25,174 bases of DNA from Oscillospiraceae bacterium (GCA_017415945.1 JAFQDR010000204.1:1-25174), one strand, 5' to 3'; positions 14,743 through 23,188 are shown, counted from the stretch's first letter. Notes: generated by a model from the letters alone, not told the origin. Translations and numbers: made by a program.

Positions 14743-15963
14743 TTAGTTCAGGAAGTCCTTCAGCTTCTTGGAGCGGGAGGGGTGGCGCAGCTTGCGCAGT
14801 GCCTTTGCTTCAATCTGACGGATGCGTTCACGGGTAACGTTGAATTCCTTGCCCACTTCTTCCAGAGTGCGGGTGCGGCCGTCTGCCAGACCGAAGCGCA
14901 GCTCCAGAACCTTCTTTTCTCTGGGAGTCAGAGTGTCCAGAACGTCCATGAGCTGTTCACGCAGCAGAGAGAAGCTTGCTGCTTCGGAGGGTTCGGAAGC
15001 GTCTTCGTCGGGGATGAAGTCGCCCAGATGGCTGTCTTCTTCTTCGCCGATGGGGGTTTCCAGAGATACGGGTTCCTGTGCGATCTTCAGAATGTCGCGC
15101 ACCTTTTCCACGGGCATCTGCATTTCCTTTGCGATTTCTTCGGGGGTGGGTTCGTGGCCCAGCTCCTGCAGCAGCTGACGGGAGATGCGGATGACCTTGT
15201 TGATGGTTTCTACCATGTGCACGGGGATGCGGATGGTGCGAGCCTGGTCGGCAATGGCACGGGTGATGGCCTGACGGATCCACCAGGTTGCGTAGGTGGA
15301 GAACTTAAAGCCCTTGTTGTGGTCGAACTTTTCAACAGCCTTGATCAGACCCAGATTGCCTTCCTGAATCAGATCCAGGAACAGCAGGCCGCGGCCTACG
15401 TAACGCTTTGCAATGGAAACTACCAGACGCAGGTTGGCTTCCGCCATACGGCGCTTGGCTTCCTCGCTGCCTTCTGCCATTTCCATAGCCAGCTGCATTT
15501 CTTCTTCGGGGGTCAGCAGGGGGATCTTGCCGATCTCCTTCAGGTACATACGGACGGGGTCGTCGGTGGAGAAGGTGTCCACCATAGCCTCGGTGCTTGC
15601 AATGTCCTCCTCGGTGATCTCCTCGATGTTCTCCAGCTCTGCCACTTCGGGAGCCAGATCTTCCAGAGCGATCATCATGTTGTCACCGGTGAGCTCGATG
15701 TTATGGGTTTCCAGCTGTTCGTAGAACTTGTCCATTTCGTCATTGGACAGCTCCAGAGCTTCCAGAACGTCGCCCACTTCCTTGGCGGACAGCTTGTGGG
15801 TGGTCTTGCCCTTGGTGATGAGGTCGTTGAGGCGTTCTTCCTTGGTCTTTACGGGAGCGGCAGCCTCTTCTTCCTTCTTCTTTCTGCTCTTGCGCTTGGG
15901 CGCTGCGGCAGCTTCTACGGTTTCTTCAATCATTTCCAGTACTTCAGACACAGTTTTTTCCAA
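14743..15963 (-). CDS. rpoD: RNA polymerase primary sigma factor (RpoD/SigA)
   Basis: This housekeeping sigma factor of about 406 residues directs RNA polymerase to -35/-10 promoters such as those listed here. Visible parts: a lysine/glutamate/alanine-rich N-terminal tract (about 19-37), a region 1.1-like domain, region 1.2 ([11 protein letters not shown], 135-145), region 2 ([12 protein letters not shown] through [17 protein letters not shown], 177-236), region 3 ([13 protein letters not shown] onward), and region 4 with the helix-turn-helix [20 protein letters not shown]. The start is uncertain. The TTG at 15963 lacks a strong ribosome site; an in-frame GTG four codons later and an ATG ten codons later are alternatives. 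It lies 108 bases after dnaG, in the classic dGTPase-dnaG-rpoD order. Confidence 0.97.
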   Translation of the reverse strand: MEKTVSEVLEMIEETVEAAAAPKRKSRKKKEEEAAAPVKTKEERLNDLITKGKTTHKLSAKEVGDVLEALELSNDEMDKFYEQLETHNIELTGDNMMIALEDLAPEVAELENIEEITEEDIASTEAMVDTFSTDDPVRMYLKEIGKIPLLTPEEEMQLAMEMAEGSEEAKRRMAEANLRLVVSIAKRYVGRGLLFLDLIQEGNLGLIKAVEKFDHNKGFKFSTYATWWIRQAITRAIADQARTIRIPVHMVETINKVIRISRQLLQELGHEPTPEEIAKEMQMPVEKVRDILKIAQEPVSLETPIGEEEDSHLGDFIPDEDASEPSEAASFSLLREQLMDVLDTLTPREKKVLELRFGLADGRTRTLEEVGKEFNVTRERIRQIEAKALRKLRHPSRSKKLKDFLN

Positions 15964-16071
15964 CTTTCTCTGTATATTTTTCGGCTCTCTTCCCCATAGT
16001 ATATCCCGTTGTTGTATGTATCATGCCGTAAGCAGCGGCGGTGGGTGACACATGGGGGAGAGGTCTTGGGT

Positions 16072-17811
16072 TTACTTGTTTGTGTATGCTTTTTTGCTGC
16101 GCATGGATGCCGCCAGCTCCGCAAGGTCCATGTCCCCCTGCTTGGCACGGCGTTCGCTCTCCATGATCTCTATATAATCGGACAAGGCTTTCTGTCCGTT
16201 TGCGACGGTTTCGGGTTTTTGAATGATGGTGGTCAGCAGGCTCAGCTCGTCACCGCTGAGTCGCCCTGCCAGCTTGGGGATCTCCACCTGCTCATATAGT
16301 CCCAGCTCCAGCATTTCCTTGTAAATGTGCCCCAGCTCGGGGACGGAAAAGTGGCTTGGGTCGGGGGGCGTGATGCGGTCAAACAGCTGACTGTCCAGAT
16401 ACAGCAGTCGGATGATGCCTTCCTCTGCCATGGCCGAACGGCTGTTTTCGTAGCGAATGGATCTCACGGGGGATTTGCCCGCAAGGCTGATCTCCTGTTT
16501 TTCCGCCTGCCGCTTGTTCTTGCCTGCGTTCCGCCTGCGGAGGTTTTCGATGTCGTCCCGCACAGCCTGCGGGGAAACGCCGATCATGTCCGCAATGCGC
16601 ATGGCGTAGACCTCTCGCTCGGCTTTGCCCGAGAAGCCTGCCACATACTGCTCTGCTTCCTTCAGAAAGTTCAGCTTGCTTTCGGGCACGGTCAAATCAT
16701 ACTTGTCCTTGATTTTGCCCAAGGTGTAGTCCGTGTGATCCTCGGACTTGTCCAGCAGATTGCGGAAGCCGTCGGCACCGAACTTCTTGATGTACTCATC
16801 GGGGTCCTTGGCGCCCGTCATGGTCAGCACACGAACTTTTACATCTAACTTTTCCAGAATGCCGATGGCGCGGGCGGTGGCCTTTTGCCCTGCGCTGTCG
16901 CCGTCATAGGCGATGACCACTTCGTTTACATAGCGGCTGATGAGACGCGCCTGCTCGGGGGTCAGTGAGGTGCCCAGAGAGGCCACGGCGTTGTCGAAGC
17001 CCGCTTGATGCAGTGCCACAACGTCCACGTTGCCTTCGCACAGGATGATGGAGCCCAGCTTGGTTTTCTTGGCCAGATTCAAGCCGAACAGGTTTTTGCT
17101 TTTATTGAACACCGGAGTTTCCGGAGAGTTCATGTATTTGGGTTCACCGTCTCCCAAAATGCGGCCCGAGAAGCCGATGACGTTTCCGCGCACATCGAAT
17201 ACGGGGAACATGAGACGGTTGCGGAAGGTGTCGTATACCCCGCCTTTTTTGCCCTTGCGTACAAGGCCTGCTTGCAGCATGAGGCCCTCGGAGTAGCCCA
17301 AGGCCTTCATGGCGTTGGTGAGGCTGTCCCAGGAGTCGGGGGCGTAGCCCAGACCGAACTTTTTGATGGTGGCGGAGGTGAGCTCACGGCGCAGGGCGTA
17401 TTCTCGTGCGGGGGCACCCTCGGGGGCAAGGAACTGCTTGTAGAAGTATTTCCCTGCGTCCTTATTCAGCCGCAGCAGCTGCTCCCGTCGGCGGGATTCG
17501 GGGTCGTCCCGATTTTCCTCGGGTACCTGCAGGCCTACGCGCTTGGCCAGAAATTCCACGGATTCGGGGAAGGTCAGGTTTTCAATCTCCATAATGAAGT
17601 TGAACACGCCGCCGCCCTTGCCGCAGCCGAAGCAGTGATAGATCTGCTTGTCCGGAGCGACGGAGAAGGAGGGGGTCTTTTCACTGTGGAAGGGGCACAG
17701 CCCAAAGAGGTTGGAGCCGCTCTTCTTGTTCAGCCGCACATATCCCGATACTACGTCGGCAATGTCATTGCGGTCAGAGACTTCTTGTAGGAATGATTCC
17801 GGGATTGGCAC
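16072..17811 (-). CDS. dnaG: DNA primase
   Basis: It makes RNA primers at the replication fork with DnaB helicase. The 579-residue product has an N-terminal CHC2 zinc finger (C39, H42, C60, C63). A catalytic TOPRIM domain includes the acidic EGNVD (259-263) and the DGDSAG motif (303-308), and a C-terminal helicase-interaction region follows. The frame is open to 17913, but the GTG at 17811 is chosen because AAAGGAGG lies 8 bases upstream and the protein then begins PIPESFLQEV, as usual for DnaG. The upstream extension would run through two palindromic repeats. It sits between the dGTPase-like gene and rpoD, a conserved macromolecular-synthesis arrangement in Clostridia. Confidence 0.97.
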   Translation of the reverse strand: MPIPESFLQEVSDRNDIADVVSGYVRLNKKSGSNLFGLCPFHSEKTPSFSVAPDKQIYHCFGCGKGGGVFNFIMEIENLTFPESVEFLAKRVGLQVPEENRDDPESRRREQLLRLNKDAGKYFYKQFLAPEGAPAREYALRRELTSATIKKFGLGYAPDSWDSLTNAMKALGYSEGLMLQAGLVRKGKKGGVYDTFRNRLMFPVFDVRGNVIGFSGRILGDGEPKYMNSPETPVFNKSKNLFGLNLAKKTKLGSIILCEGNVDVVALHQAGFDNAVASLGTSLTPEQARLISRYVNEVVIAYDGDSAGQKATARAIGILEKLDVKVRVLTMTGAKDPDEYIKKFGADGFRNLLDKSEDHTDYTLGKIKDKYDLTVPESKLNFLKEAEQYVAGFSGKAEREVYAMRIADMIGVSPQAVRDDIENLRRRNAGKNKRQAEKQEISLAGKSPVRSIRYENSRSAMAEEGIIRLLYLDSQLFDRITPPDPSHFSVPELGHIYKEMLELGLYEQVEIPKLAGRLSGDELSLLTTIIQKPETVANGQKALSDYIEIMESERRAKQGDMDLAELAASMRSKKAYTNK

Positions 17812-17839
17812 GGGATGCACCTCCTTTCCGTGGGATGTT

Positions 17840-17927
17840 GTAGGGCGGGCGCTTGCTCCCGCCGCTTGTTGGTTTACAATGGCAGTAAATTTGGTGCGGT
17901 ACGGCGGCAGCAAGCCCCCACCCTACG
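17840..17927. repeat. Two short palindromes with CCCTAC tails (family A)
   Basis: Copy one (17840-17864) reads GTAGGGCGGG..CCCGCC. Copy two (17902-17927) is in the opposite orientation, GGCGGCAGCAAGCCCCCACC followed by CTACG, preceded by GGTGCGGT. Together they fill most of the gap between the dGTPase-like gene and dnaG. Confidence 0.7.
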
Positions 17928-17938
17928 ATTGTATTGTG

Positions 17939-18940
17939 TTATTTGACACTCCACGCGGCGGGGATGAACAGCTTGGAATAGACCTCCATGCAGTAGCCGT
18001 CGGTCATGCCGCTGATATAGTCACACACGGCGCGGTCGATCCCTTCCGTTTCCAAAATGGCATGGTAGTCTGCGGGGAGCTTTTCGGGATTCTTGTGGTA
18101 GTAGTCCCAAATGCCTTCCACAATGCCCGTGACCTTGTGCTCCTCGCCCTTGGCTCTCTGGTTGAGATACACCGCATCGTACATGAAGGCGTGGAACACA
18201 CGGATGGCCTCCTGCATTTCCTTGCTCATGCATACGGTGCCGCTGCCGCTGTGGGCGATGAGGTCGGTGATGGTATTGTTCAGTCGCTGACTGTTCTTGG
18301 TGCCGATGACCTCTGTGACGATTTGGGGCACATCCTCGGGGAGGACGATCCCTGCACGCATGGCATCGTCAAGGTCATGGTTCATATAGGCGATGCGGTC
18401 GCTGAGCCGCACCACCGTGGCTTCCATGGTGTCGTCGGGGGCACCGTGGGTGTGATTCAAAATACCCATACGGGTCTCGTAGCACAGGTTCAGACCTCTG
18501 CCGTTCTTTTCCAGACGGTCCGCCACACGCAGGCTCTGCTCATAGTGCTTGAAGCCTGTGGGCATGAGGGCGTTCAGTGCCCGTTCCCCTGCGTGACCGA
18601 AGGGGGTGTGACCCAAATCGTGACCAAGGGCGATGGCCTCGGTCAGATCCTCGTTCAGCTGCAGGGCGCGCGCAATGGTGCGGGCGGTACGGGCCACCTC
18701 CAAGGTGTGGGTCAGACGGGTGCGATAGTGGTCGCCCTCGGGCTGCAGGAACACCTGGGTCTTGTGCTTGAGACGGCGAAAGGCTTTGGAATGGATGACA
18801 CGGTCAATGTCCCTCTGGAAGCAGGTGCGCATTTCACATTCGGGCTCGGGAATCAGTCTCCCGCGGCTGTTGATGCTCAGCACACCGTCGGGGCCGATGA
18901 GGTACTGTTCCAGCTGTTCACGTTTTTCTCGGGGAAGCAT
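17939..18940 (-). CDS. dGTP triphosphohydrolase-like HD-domain protein
   Basis: This is a predicted deoxynucleoside triphosphate triphosphohydrolase of the short dGTPase class (333 residues), releasing deoxynucleoside and triphosphate and so affecting dNTP pools. Metal-binding residues of the HD domain are visible: H78 in RLTHTLEVA, H107-D108 in GHDLGHTPFGH, and a later Asp in RLSDRIAYMNHD. The start ATG at 18940 follows AAAGGAGG with a good gap. It is the first gene of the dnaG-rpoD set, an order common in Clostridia. A -10-like TATAAA lies upstream (about 19047-19052, minus strand), but no matching -35 was found. Exact substrate choice among dNTPs cannot be read from the sequence. Confidence 0.93.
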   Translation of the reverse strand: MLPREKREQLEQYLIGPDGVLSINSRGRLIPEPECEMRTCFQRDIDRVIHSKAFRRLKHKTQVFLQPEGDHYRTRLTHTLEVARTARTIARALQLNEDLTEAIALGHDLGHTPFGHAGERALNALMPTGFKHYEQSLRVADRLEKNGRGLNLCYETRMGILNHTHGAPDDTMEATVVRLSDRIAYMNHDLDDAMRAGIVLPEDVPQIVTEVIGTKNSQRLNNTITDLIAHSGSGTVCMSKEMQEAIRVFHAFMYDAVYLNQRAKGEEHKVTGIVEGIWDYYHKNPEKLPADYHAILETEGIDRAVCDYISGMTDGYCMEVYSKLFIPAAWSVK

Positions 18941-18986
18941 AGTGTCCTCCTTTCCATGATACGGTAGGGAAGCGGGTGAGAGGAAT

Positions 18987-19031
18987 CCCCCCCTGTCGCA
19001 TACGCGACATCCCCCCTTTAGGCAAGGGGGG
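18987..19031. repeat. Compact palindromic repeat before the dGTPase gene
   Basis: It consists of CCCCCC, a GTCGC-ATAC-GCGAC hairpin, then CCCCCC..GGGGGG around TTTAGGCAA. It has the same layout as one end of the family B elements (for example 3801-3840). It is in the leader of the dGTPase-dnaG-rpoD transcript if that starts near 19050. Confidence 0.6.
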
Positions 19032-19099
19032 CAAACTTGCCCTCATATATTTTATACGGTGTTTCTCGGGAAAACCCTTTTATTTTGCAAAATTATTTT

Positions 19100-19726
19100 T
19101 TATCTGATTTTTACAGGTCGGAATGCCTCGCCCAGCGGGACGGTCTCCACGGTGCCCCCTGTCATGTCGAAGATGCGGGCGGAGAAGGACTCTGCCTTTT
19201 CCTCGGGGATCATGGCCATAATGGTCACGTCCGCACCGTATTCGATTTCGGTGATGATGCCGTCATAGGCCTCCGTCTCCAAGCGCAGCCGCTCAAATTG
19301 GGAGTAGGAGCAGGGAACACCCATCTCCACCCAGCGGCGGACAACGGAAACACCTGCGGCCTCCAGTGCGTCCTTAGCACTTTTGGTGTAGGCACGGACA
19401 AGTCCCCCTGTGCCCAGCAGGATGCCGCCGAAGTAGCGGGTGACCACGCAGACGAAGTTGGTGATGCCCTGCCGCAGGAACACATCCAGCATGGGCTGGC
19501 CTGCGGTGCCCTGAGGCTCCCCGTCGTCGCTGTAGCGGGTGGGGCCGTCCTTGATGGCGTAGCACCAGCAGTTGTGGCGGGCATCGTAATGTTCCTTCTT
19601 CACCGCCTGCACAAAGGCCTTGGCATCCTCCTCTGTCTCTACCATGCGCACATGGCCCAGAAATGAGGAGCGTTTTTCTGTAAATTCCGCTTCACCGGGA
19701 CCTGCGGGAATGTAGTATTCGGTCAT
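19100..19726 (-). CDS. YigZ/IMPACT family protein
   Basis: The 208-residue product has the UPF0029 (IMPACT N-terminal) domain with its HNCWCYAI and SDDGEPQGTAGQP motifs, then TRYFGGILLGTGGLVRAY. A smaller DUF1949-like C-terminal domain follows. The family is linked to translation control in eukaryotes; the bacterial role is not well defined. The ATG at 19726 overlaps the hflX stop (ATGA) and has AAAGGAGG inside the end of hflX, so the pair is translationally coupled. A TTG two codons earlier is not needed. Confidence 0.92.
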   Translation of the reverse strand: MTEYYIPAGPGEAEFTEKRSSFLGHVRMVETEEDAKAFVQAVKKEHYDARHNCWCYAIKDGPTRYSDDGEPQGTAGQPMLDVFLRQGITNFVCVVTRYFGGILLGTGGLVRAYTKSAKDALEAAGVSVVRRWVEMGVPCSYSQFERLRLETEAYDGIITEIEYGADVTIMAMIPEEKAESFSARIFDMTGGTVETVPLGEAFRPVKIR

Positions 19727-21018
19727 TCCCAAGCCTCCTTTTGGCGTTCGGGGATGTTGGAAAACTGCTTGACTCTGCCCCAGATCTCGGGCTTGACGAT
19801 GGCTTCCATGACGGTGCCGTCCTCGGCGTATTCCAGCTGCAGCACTGCGGCCTCAGCCTGCAAGAGGCTCACGATGTCCCCGCGGGAGTAGGGGATGCGG
19901 AAGATGGCGTGGTACTTGTCGGCGTTGAGGATGGTGGAGATGGCCTTTTTCAGACGATCCAGACCCTCCCCTGTGCGGGCGGAGATGCACACCACGTTCT
20001 CCCCGTGGGGCAGCACACCCATATAGGCGTCGCACTTGTTGAACACGCGGATGCAGGGAGTTTCCTGCGCCCCCAGCTCGGCGATCAGGTCGTCTACGAT
20101 CTTCGCCTGACTTTCCCAGTCGGGGTTGGAAATGTCGATCACGTGGAGCAGCACGTCTGCGTACTTCAGTTCTTCCAGAGTTGCCTTGAAGGCCTCTACC
20201 AGATGGTGGGGCAGCTTGCGGATGAAGCCTACGGTGTCGGACAGGAGAATTTCTTCCGTAGCCTCCAGCTTCAGATGGCGGGTGGTGGTGTCCAGAGTAT
20301 CAAACAGACGGTTGTTGGCGGGGATTCCTGCGTCGGTCAGAGCGTTCAAAATGGAGGACTTGCCTGCGTTGGTGTAGCCCACCAGAGCCACCACGGGGAT
20401 GGCGTTCTTTTCACGCTGTCGGCGCTGGGTGGCGCGGACCTTGCGGACGGCTTCCAGCTCCTCCTCCAGCTTCTGGATTTTTTTGCGGATGTGGCGGCGG
20501 TCGGTTTCCAGCTGGGTTTCGCCGGGGCCGCGGGTGCCGATGGGGCTGCCGCCGCCCGATGCTGTCTGGCGCACCAAGTGGGTCCACATACCCGTCAGAC
20601 GGGGCATGAGGTAGTGGTACTGTGCCAGCTCTACCTGCAGCTGACCCTCACGGGTCTGGGCACGCTGGGCGAAAATATCAAGGATCAGACCGCTGCGGTC
20701 CAGAACCTTGACCCCCAGATCCTCCTGCAGTGCACGCATTTGGGAGGGGGACAGCTCGTTGTCAAATACCGCCATGTTGCAGTCGTTGGCTTCGATGAAT
20801 TCCTTCAGCTCCTGTACCTTACCCTCGCCGATGAAGCTGCGGGGGTCGGGGGTGGGGCGATTCTGCAGGAGTCTGCCTACGGCAACGCCCCCTGCGGTTT
20901 CTACCAGTGCCTCCAGCTCATCCATGGAGATGTCCGTGGAGCGGTCGGCGGGGAGCATACTGCCTGCGGCAAGACCTGCCAGAGCGGCACGTTCGATTTG
21001 TACTCTCTGTTCTTCCAT
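19723..21018 (-). CDS. hflX: Ribosome-associated GTPase HflX
   Basis: The GTPase binds the large ribosomal subunit and rescues or splits stalled ribosomes, especially under stress. Of 431 residues, the N-terminal HflX domain includes the family's DIFAQRA and TRGPGETQLETDRR motifs (about 114-175). A coiled region rich in K/E/R follows. The G domain has G1 GYTNAGKS (214-221), G3 DTVG (261-264) and G4 NKCD. A C-terminal domain ends with KQFSNIPERQKEAWE. AAAGGAA precedes the ATG. It is coupled to the YigZ-like gene by ATGA overlap. Upstream is a cluster of short palindromes rather than an obvious promoter. Confidence 0.96.
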   Translation of the reverse strand: MEEQRVQIERAALAGLAAGSMLPADRSTDISMDELEALVETAGGVAVGRLLQNRPTPDPRSFIGEGKVQELKEFIEANDCNMAVFDNELSPSQMRALQEDLGVKVLDRSGLILDIFAQRAQTREGQLQVELAQYHYLMPRLTGMWTHLVRQTASGGGSPIGTRGPGETQLETDRRHIRKKIQKLEEELEAVRKVRATQRRQREKNAIPVVALVGYTNAGKSSILNALTDAGIPANNRLFDTLDTTTRHLKLEATEEILLSDTVGFIRKLPHHLVEAFKATLEELKYADVLLHVIDISNPDWESQAKIVDDLIAELGAQETPCIRVFNKCDAYMGVLPHGENVVCISARTGEGLDRLKKAISTILNADKYHAIFRIPYSRGDIVSLLQAEAAVLQLEYAEDGTVMEAIVKPEIWGRVKQFSNIPERQKEAWE

Positions 21019-21050
21019 ATATCAAATTCCTTTAGGTTCAAGTGTTATGC

Positions 21051-21276
21051 GGGCGGATGCTATCCGCCCCTACGGGTGCGGTGGTGCTCTCGGACCGTCG
21101 AGGGCGACGGTCCCTACGGGTGTGGTGGGATGATTATAGGCGTGGCGGGTAGACGTACCATCCCGTAGGGGCGGCTATTAGCCGCCTGCACCTGCGCAGT
21201 GGGTTAGTGTATTCCATTGCCGATTATGCGGAGCATAACTCACGTTTGAGGCGGATGATATCCGCCCCTACGAGGG
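21051..21276. repeat. Cluster of four short CCCTACG palindromes (family A)
   Basis: Hairpins lie at 21051-21081 (GGGCGGAT/ATCCGCCC), 21092-21120 (GGACCGTCG/CGACGGTCC), 21162-21186 (GGGGCGGCTATTAGCCGCC, reversed) and 21250-21276 (GGCGGATGATATCCGCC). Each has a CCCTACG box on one side, often extended as GGTGCGGT. The 324-base gap upstream of hflX has no gene. Confidence 0.8.
21152..21233. repeat. 82-bp direct repeat, left copy
   Basis: Identical to 22427-22508 except for one base (C versus A early in the repeat). It contains one family A hairpin plus a non-palindromic stretch, CAGTGGGTTAGTGTATTCC, that is found only in these two places. The pair brackets the DUF4268 gene. Confidence 0.85.
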
Positions 21277-21342
21277 AGCATGATTTTAGTGCGCGGCGGT
21301 TAAAGGGGTGTGTATATTATAAATACTTTTTAAATGCTTTTT

Positions 21343-22242
21343 TCATTTTAAGGCCATATCCATCATCCAGTCAAATTGTTCTGTCCAATTGTCTTTGTCT
21401 TCAAAGTCCACGGTTTTGTATACTAAGATGCGGCTTGCTTTTTTCTGCGGCAGCTCGTTCCATTCAAGGGTAATGCCCATTTCAGCTTCGATAGCCTCTT
21501 TGTTGGAATAGAATCTGTGATACAGTTCCTTGTTATTTGAAATATACCATTCAACGATGATGTGGTTGTATTTTCTGATTTGTGACAGGCTGATATCACA
21601 AGCGGAGGAACCAACGCTCAAGGTCATCCAATGGTCGGTGCTTGCCTTGCGTTTCTTAAATGCTTTTGCAAATGCAGGGTTCTTAAATGCATAATCATTG
21701 AAAGCAACCCAGTAATCATATCTTGCCTGCAAGGTAGGGGAGGCGCTTGTGCTGCGCTTGATTTCCTTTGTCCAATCATTGGGCTTTTCCACCACTTCAA
21801 ACTTTACAGCAATATCAGAATTGCCAATTTGGTAAAGCTTGATTTCCACCAAGAAAAAGGCGATGTTTTCATCTGTATGATTATTCAGCCACTCTATTGC
21901 AGCGCGATGTTCTTCACGAGCTCTTTTTACTACCCAGATGATGATTTCTGCTGATTTGCCGGAAGCATATGTAATCAGTTTGCCCAAATGATCGTGATTG
22001 GTGTCTTCCAACTGGTTTTCAATGATGATTTTTCTGTCGGTTCCTGTTTCTGTTGCGTAAATATCGACATTGAAATCACCGACAGAAGATTCGGTTTCAT
22101 CTACGGTAATTTCAAGTCCCACGGCATCTGCCAACAAAGCGAGGTTCTCGTCTTCTGCGAGCCAAGGGGTGAAGTCCAATGCTTCGTGAGGCCAAACTTT
22201 ACGAAGGTCTTTAACCTCTTTCAATTTTCCGAGATTCAACAT
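21343..22242 (-). CDS. DUF4268 / PD-(D/E)XK nuclease-like protein
   Basis: The 299-residue product probably has an N-terminal restriction-nuclease-like fold. D60 in NVDIYATE and E75-x-Q77 in IIIENQLE fit a PD-(D/E)XK variant with Gln in place of Lys. The C-terminal half resembles the DUF4268 domain (RYDYWVAFNDYA, then DHWMTLSVG...). Its biological role is not established; related proteins are often accessory and sometimes near defence genes (family knowledge, held loosely). The ATG at 22242 has AAGGAGG upstream; the extended frame to 22383 runs into repeats. It is AT-richer than its neighbours and stands alone between two repeat clusters with an 82-bp direct repeat on each side, which suggests acquisition. 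Confidence 0.8.
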   Translation of the reverse strand: MLNLGKLKEVKDLRKVWPHEALDFTPWLAEDENLALLADAVGLEITVDETESSVGDFNVDIYATETGTDRKIIIENQLEDTNHDHLGKLITYASGKSAEIIIWVVKRAREEHRAAIEWLNNHTDENIAFFLVEIKLYQIGNSDIAVKFEVVEKPNDWTKEIKRSTSASPTLQARYDYWVAFNDYAFKNPAFAKAFKKRKASTDHWMTLSVGSSACDISLSQIRKYNHIIVEWYISNNKELYHRFYSNKEAIEAEMGITLEWNELPQKKASRILVYKTVDFEDKDNWTEQFDWMMDMALK

Positions 22243-22280
22243 TGAACAGTCCTCCTTGAATGTATATGATCCGAAGAAAC

Positions 22281-22556
22281 GGCGGGAGCAAGCGCCCGCC
22301 CTACGGGTGCGGTTGGGTAACGATTGGTCGTCGTAGGGGCGCCCCTTGCGGGTGCCCTGTGGGAAACTTTCGGACAGCCGCAAGGGCTGTCCCTACGAGG
22401 GTAGGGGGCCTTTGGTGCGGTGGTTTGACGTACAATCCCGTAGGGGCGGCTATTAGCCGCCTGCACCTGCGCAGTGGGTTAGTGTATTCCATTGCCGATT
22501 ATGCGGAGTGTTATCTAAATTGCGGACCGTCGAGGACGACGGTCCCTACGGGTGCG
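22281..22556. repeat. Cluster of five short CCCTACG palindromes (family A)
   Basis: Copies lie at 22281-22312, 22332-22357, 22372-22401, 22437-22461 and 22524-22556, in both orientations. Stems differ (for example GGACAGCC/GGCTGTCC and GGACCGTCG/CGACGGTCC), but the CCCTACG(A/G)GG flank stays constant. The last copy runs directly into the stop codon of the NUDIX gene. There is no gene in the 318-base gap. Confidence 0.8.
22427..22508. repeat. 82-bp direct repeat, right copy
   Basis: Same orientation as the copy at 21152-21233, with one mismatch. The distance between copies is about 1.3 kb and encloses only the nuclease-like gene and part of each hairpin cluster. Confidence 0.85.
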
Positions 22557-22560
22557 GTGG

Positions 22561-23034
22561 TTAAATTGACATTTCCTTGCCGTTGAGGGCTGCGAATACC
22601 AGCTTGTCTCCCTCGTAGCGCAGCTTCAGGGAGAAGAAGGGGGCGTTTTCGTTCAGCAGACGGAAGAAGATCTTGTCTCCCTCCCAGATGGGCAGCTGGC
22701 AGACCTTGTCCTTGGGCACCCATTCCAGATTCCCTTCCTTACATTCCGTCAGCTCGCCGCTGAAGTGGGTGCAGGTGTACAGGAACATATATTCGTTGTC
22801 CCACTCATTGGAGACGAAGGTGACGATGCCGCGGAGAGTGGGGTCGTGGAGGGTCAGTCCCGTTTCTTCCAGTGCCTCGCGGCACATACATTCCTCGGGG
22901 CTTTCGCCGTCCTCGAATTTTCCGCCGATGCCCACCCATTTGTCATGGTTCAGGTCGTTTTTCTTCTTGACCCGATGGAGCATCAAGTAGGCATCCTCGC
23001 GCTCGATATAGCCCAATGTGGTGTTTACATACAT
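22561..23034 (-). CDS. NUDIX hydrolase (MutT/8-oxo-dGTP-type)
   Basis: It is predicted to hydrolyse a nucleoside diphosphate derivative, possibly oxidised dGTP. The 157-residue product has a complete Nudix box from G38 to L60, with E44, R52, E53, E56, E57 and G59 all in place. An aromatic-rich C-terminal half with WEGDKIFF follows. Substrate cannot be fixed from sequence; the annotation as 8-oxo-dGTP diphosphatase is the common family label. AGGTGAAG precedes the ATG. A good minus-strand promoter (23088-23115) gives it its own transcription unit, and its stop abuts a family A palindrome. Confidence 0.93.
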   Translation of the reverse strand: MYVNTTLGYIEREDAYLMLHRVKKKNDLNHDKWVGIGGKFEDGESPEECMCREALEETGLTLHDPTLRGIVTFVSNEWDNEYMFLYTCTHFSGELTECKEGNLEWVPKDKVCQLPIWEGDKIFFRLLNENAPFFSLKLRYEGDKLVFAALNGKEMSI

Positions 23035-23087
23035 TTTTCTTCACCTGCTTTTCGGCGGGGGTACATTTCACCCCATTTTAATAGTCT

Positions 23088-23115
23088 ATTATACCATTTT
23101 TTACAGCAAATGCAA
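23088..23115 (-). promoter_or_regulatory. NUDIX gene promoter
   Basis: On the minus strand TTGCAT (23110-23115) and a perfect TATAAT (23088-23093) are 16 bases apart, 54 bases before the ATG. Confidence 0.75.
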
Positions 23116-23145
23116 ATAAAATACGAAAATTTTTTGTGACAATAT

Positions 23146-23173
23146 AAAAAAAGGACACCCGCAAGGGGTGTCC
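23146..23173 (-). terminator. Terminator of the DUF445 gene built from a family A palindrome
   Basis: On the minus strand, GGACACCC..GGGTGTCC forms an 8-bp stem followed by seven T, 15 bases after the DUF445 stop. The stem and its CCCTAC flank are a copy of the short palindromic repeat, here serving as an intrinsic terminator. Confidence 0.75.
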
Positions 23174-23188
23174 CTACAAGGGGCATAT

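Noticed and set aside
17812..17913. N-terminal extension of DnaG by 34 residues
   Set aside because: The extension is encoded by two dispersed palindromes. A strong ribosome site sits right before the GTG at 17811, and the shorter form matches the usual DnaG start.
21051..22556. Possible CRISPR array in the repeat-rich gaps
   Set aside because: Units are self-complementary, vary in stem sequence, occur in both orientations, are irregularly spaced and surround a gene. There are no uniform spacers and no cas genes.
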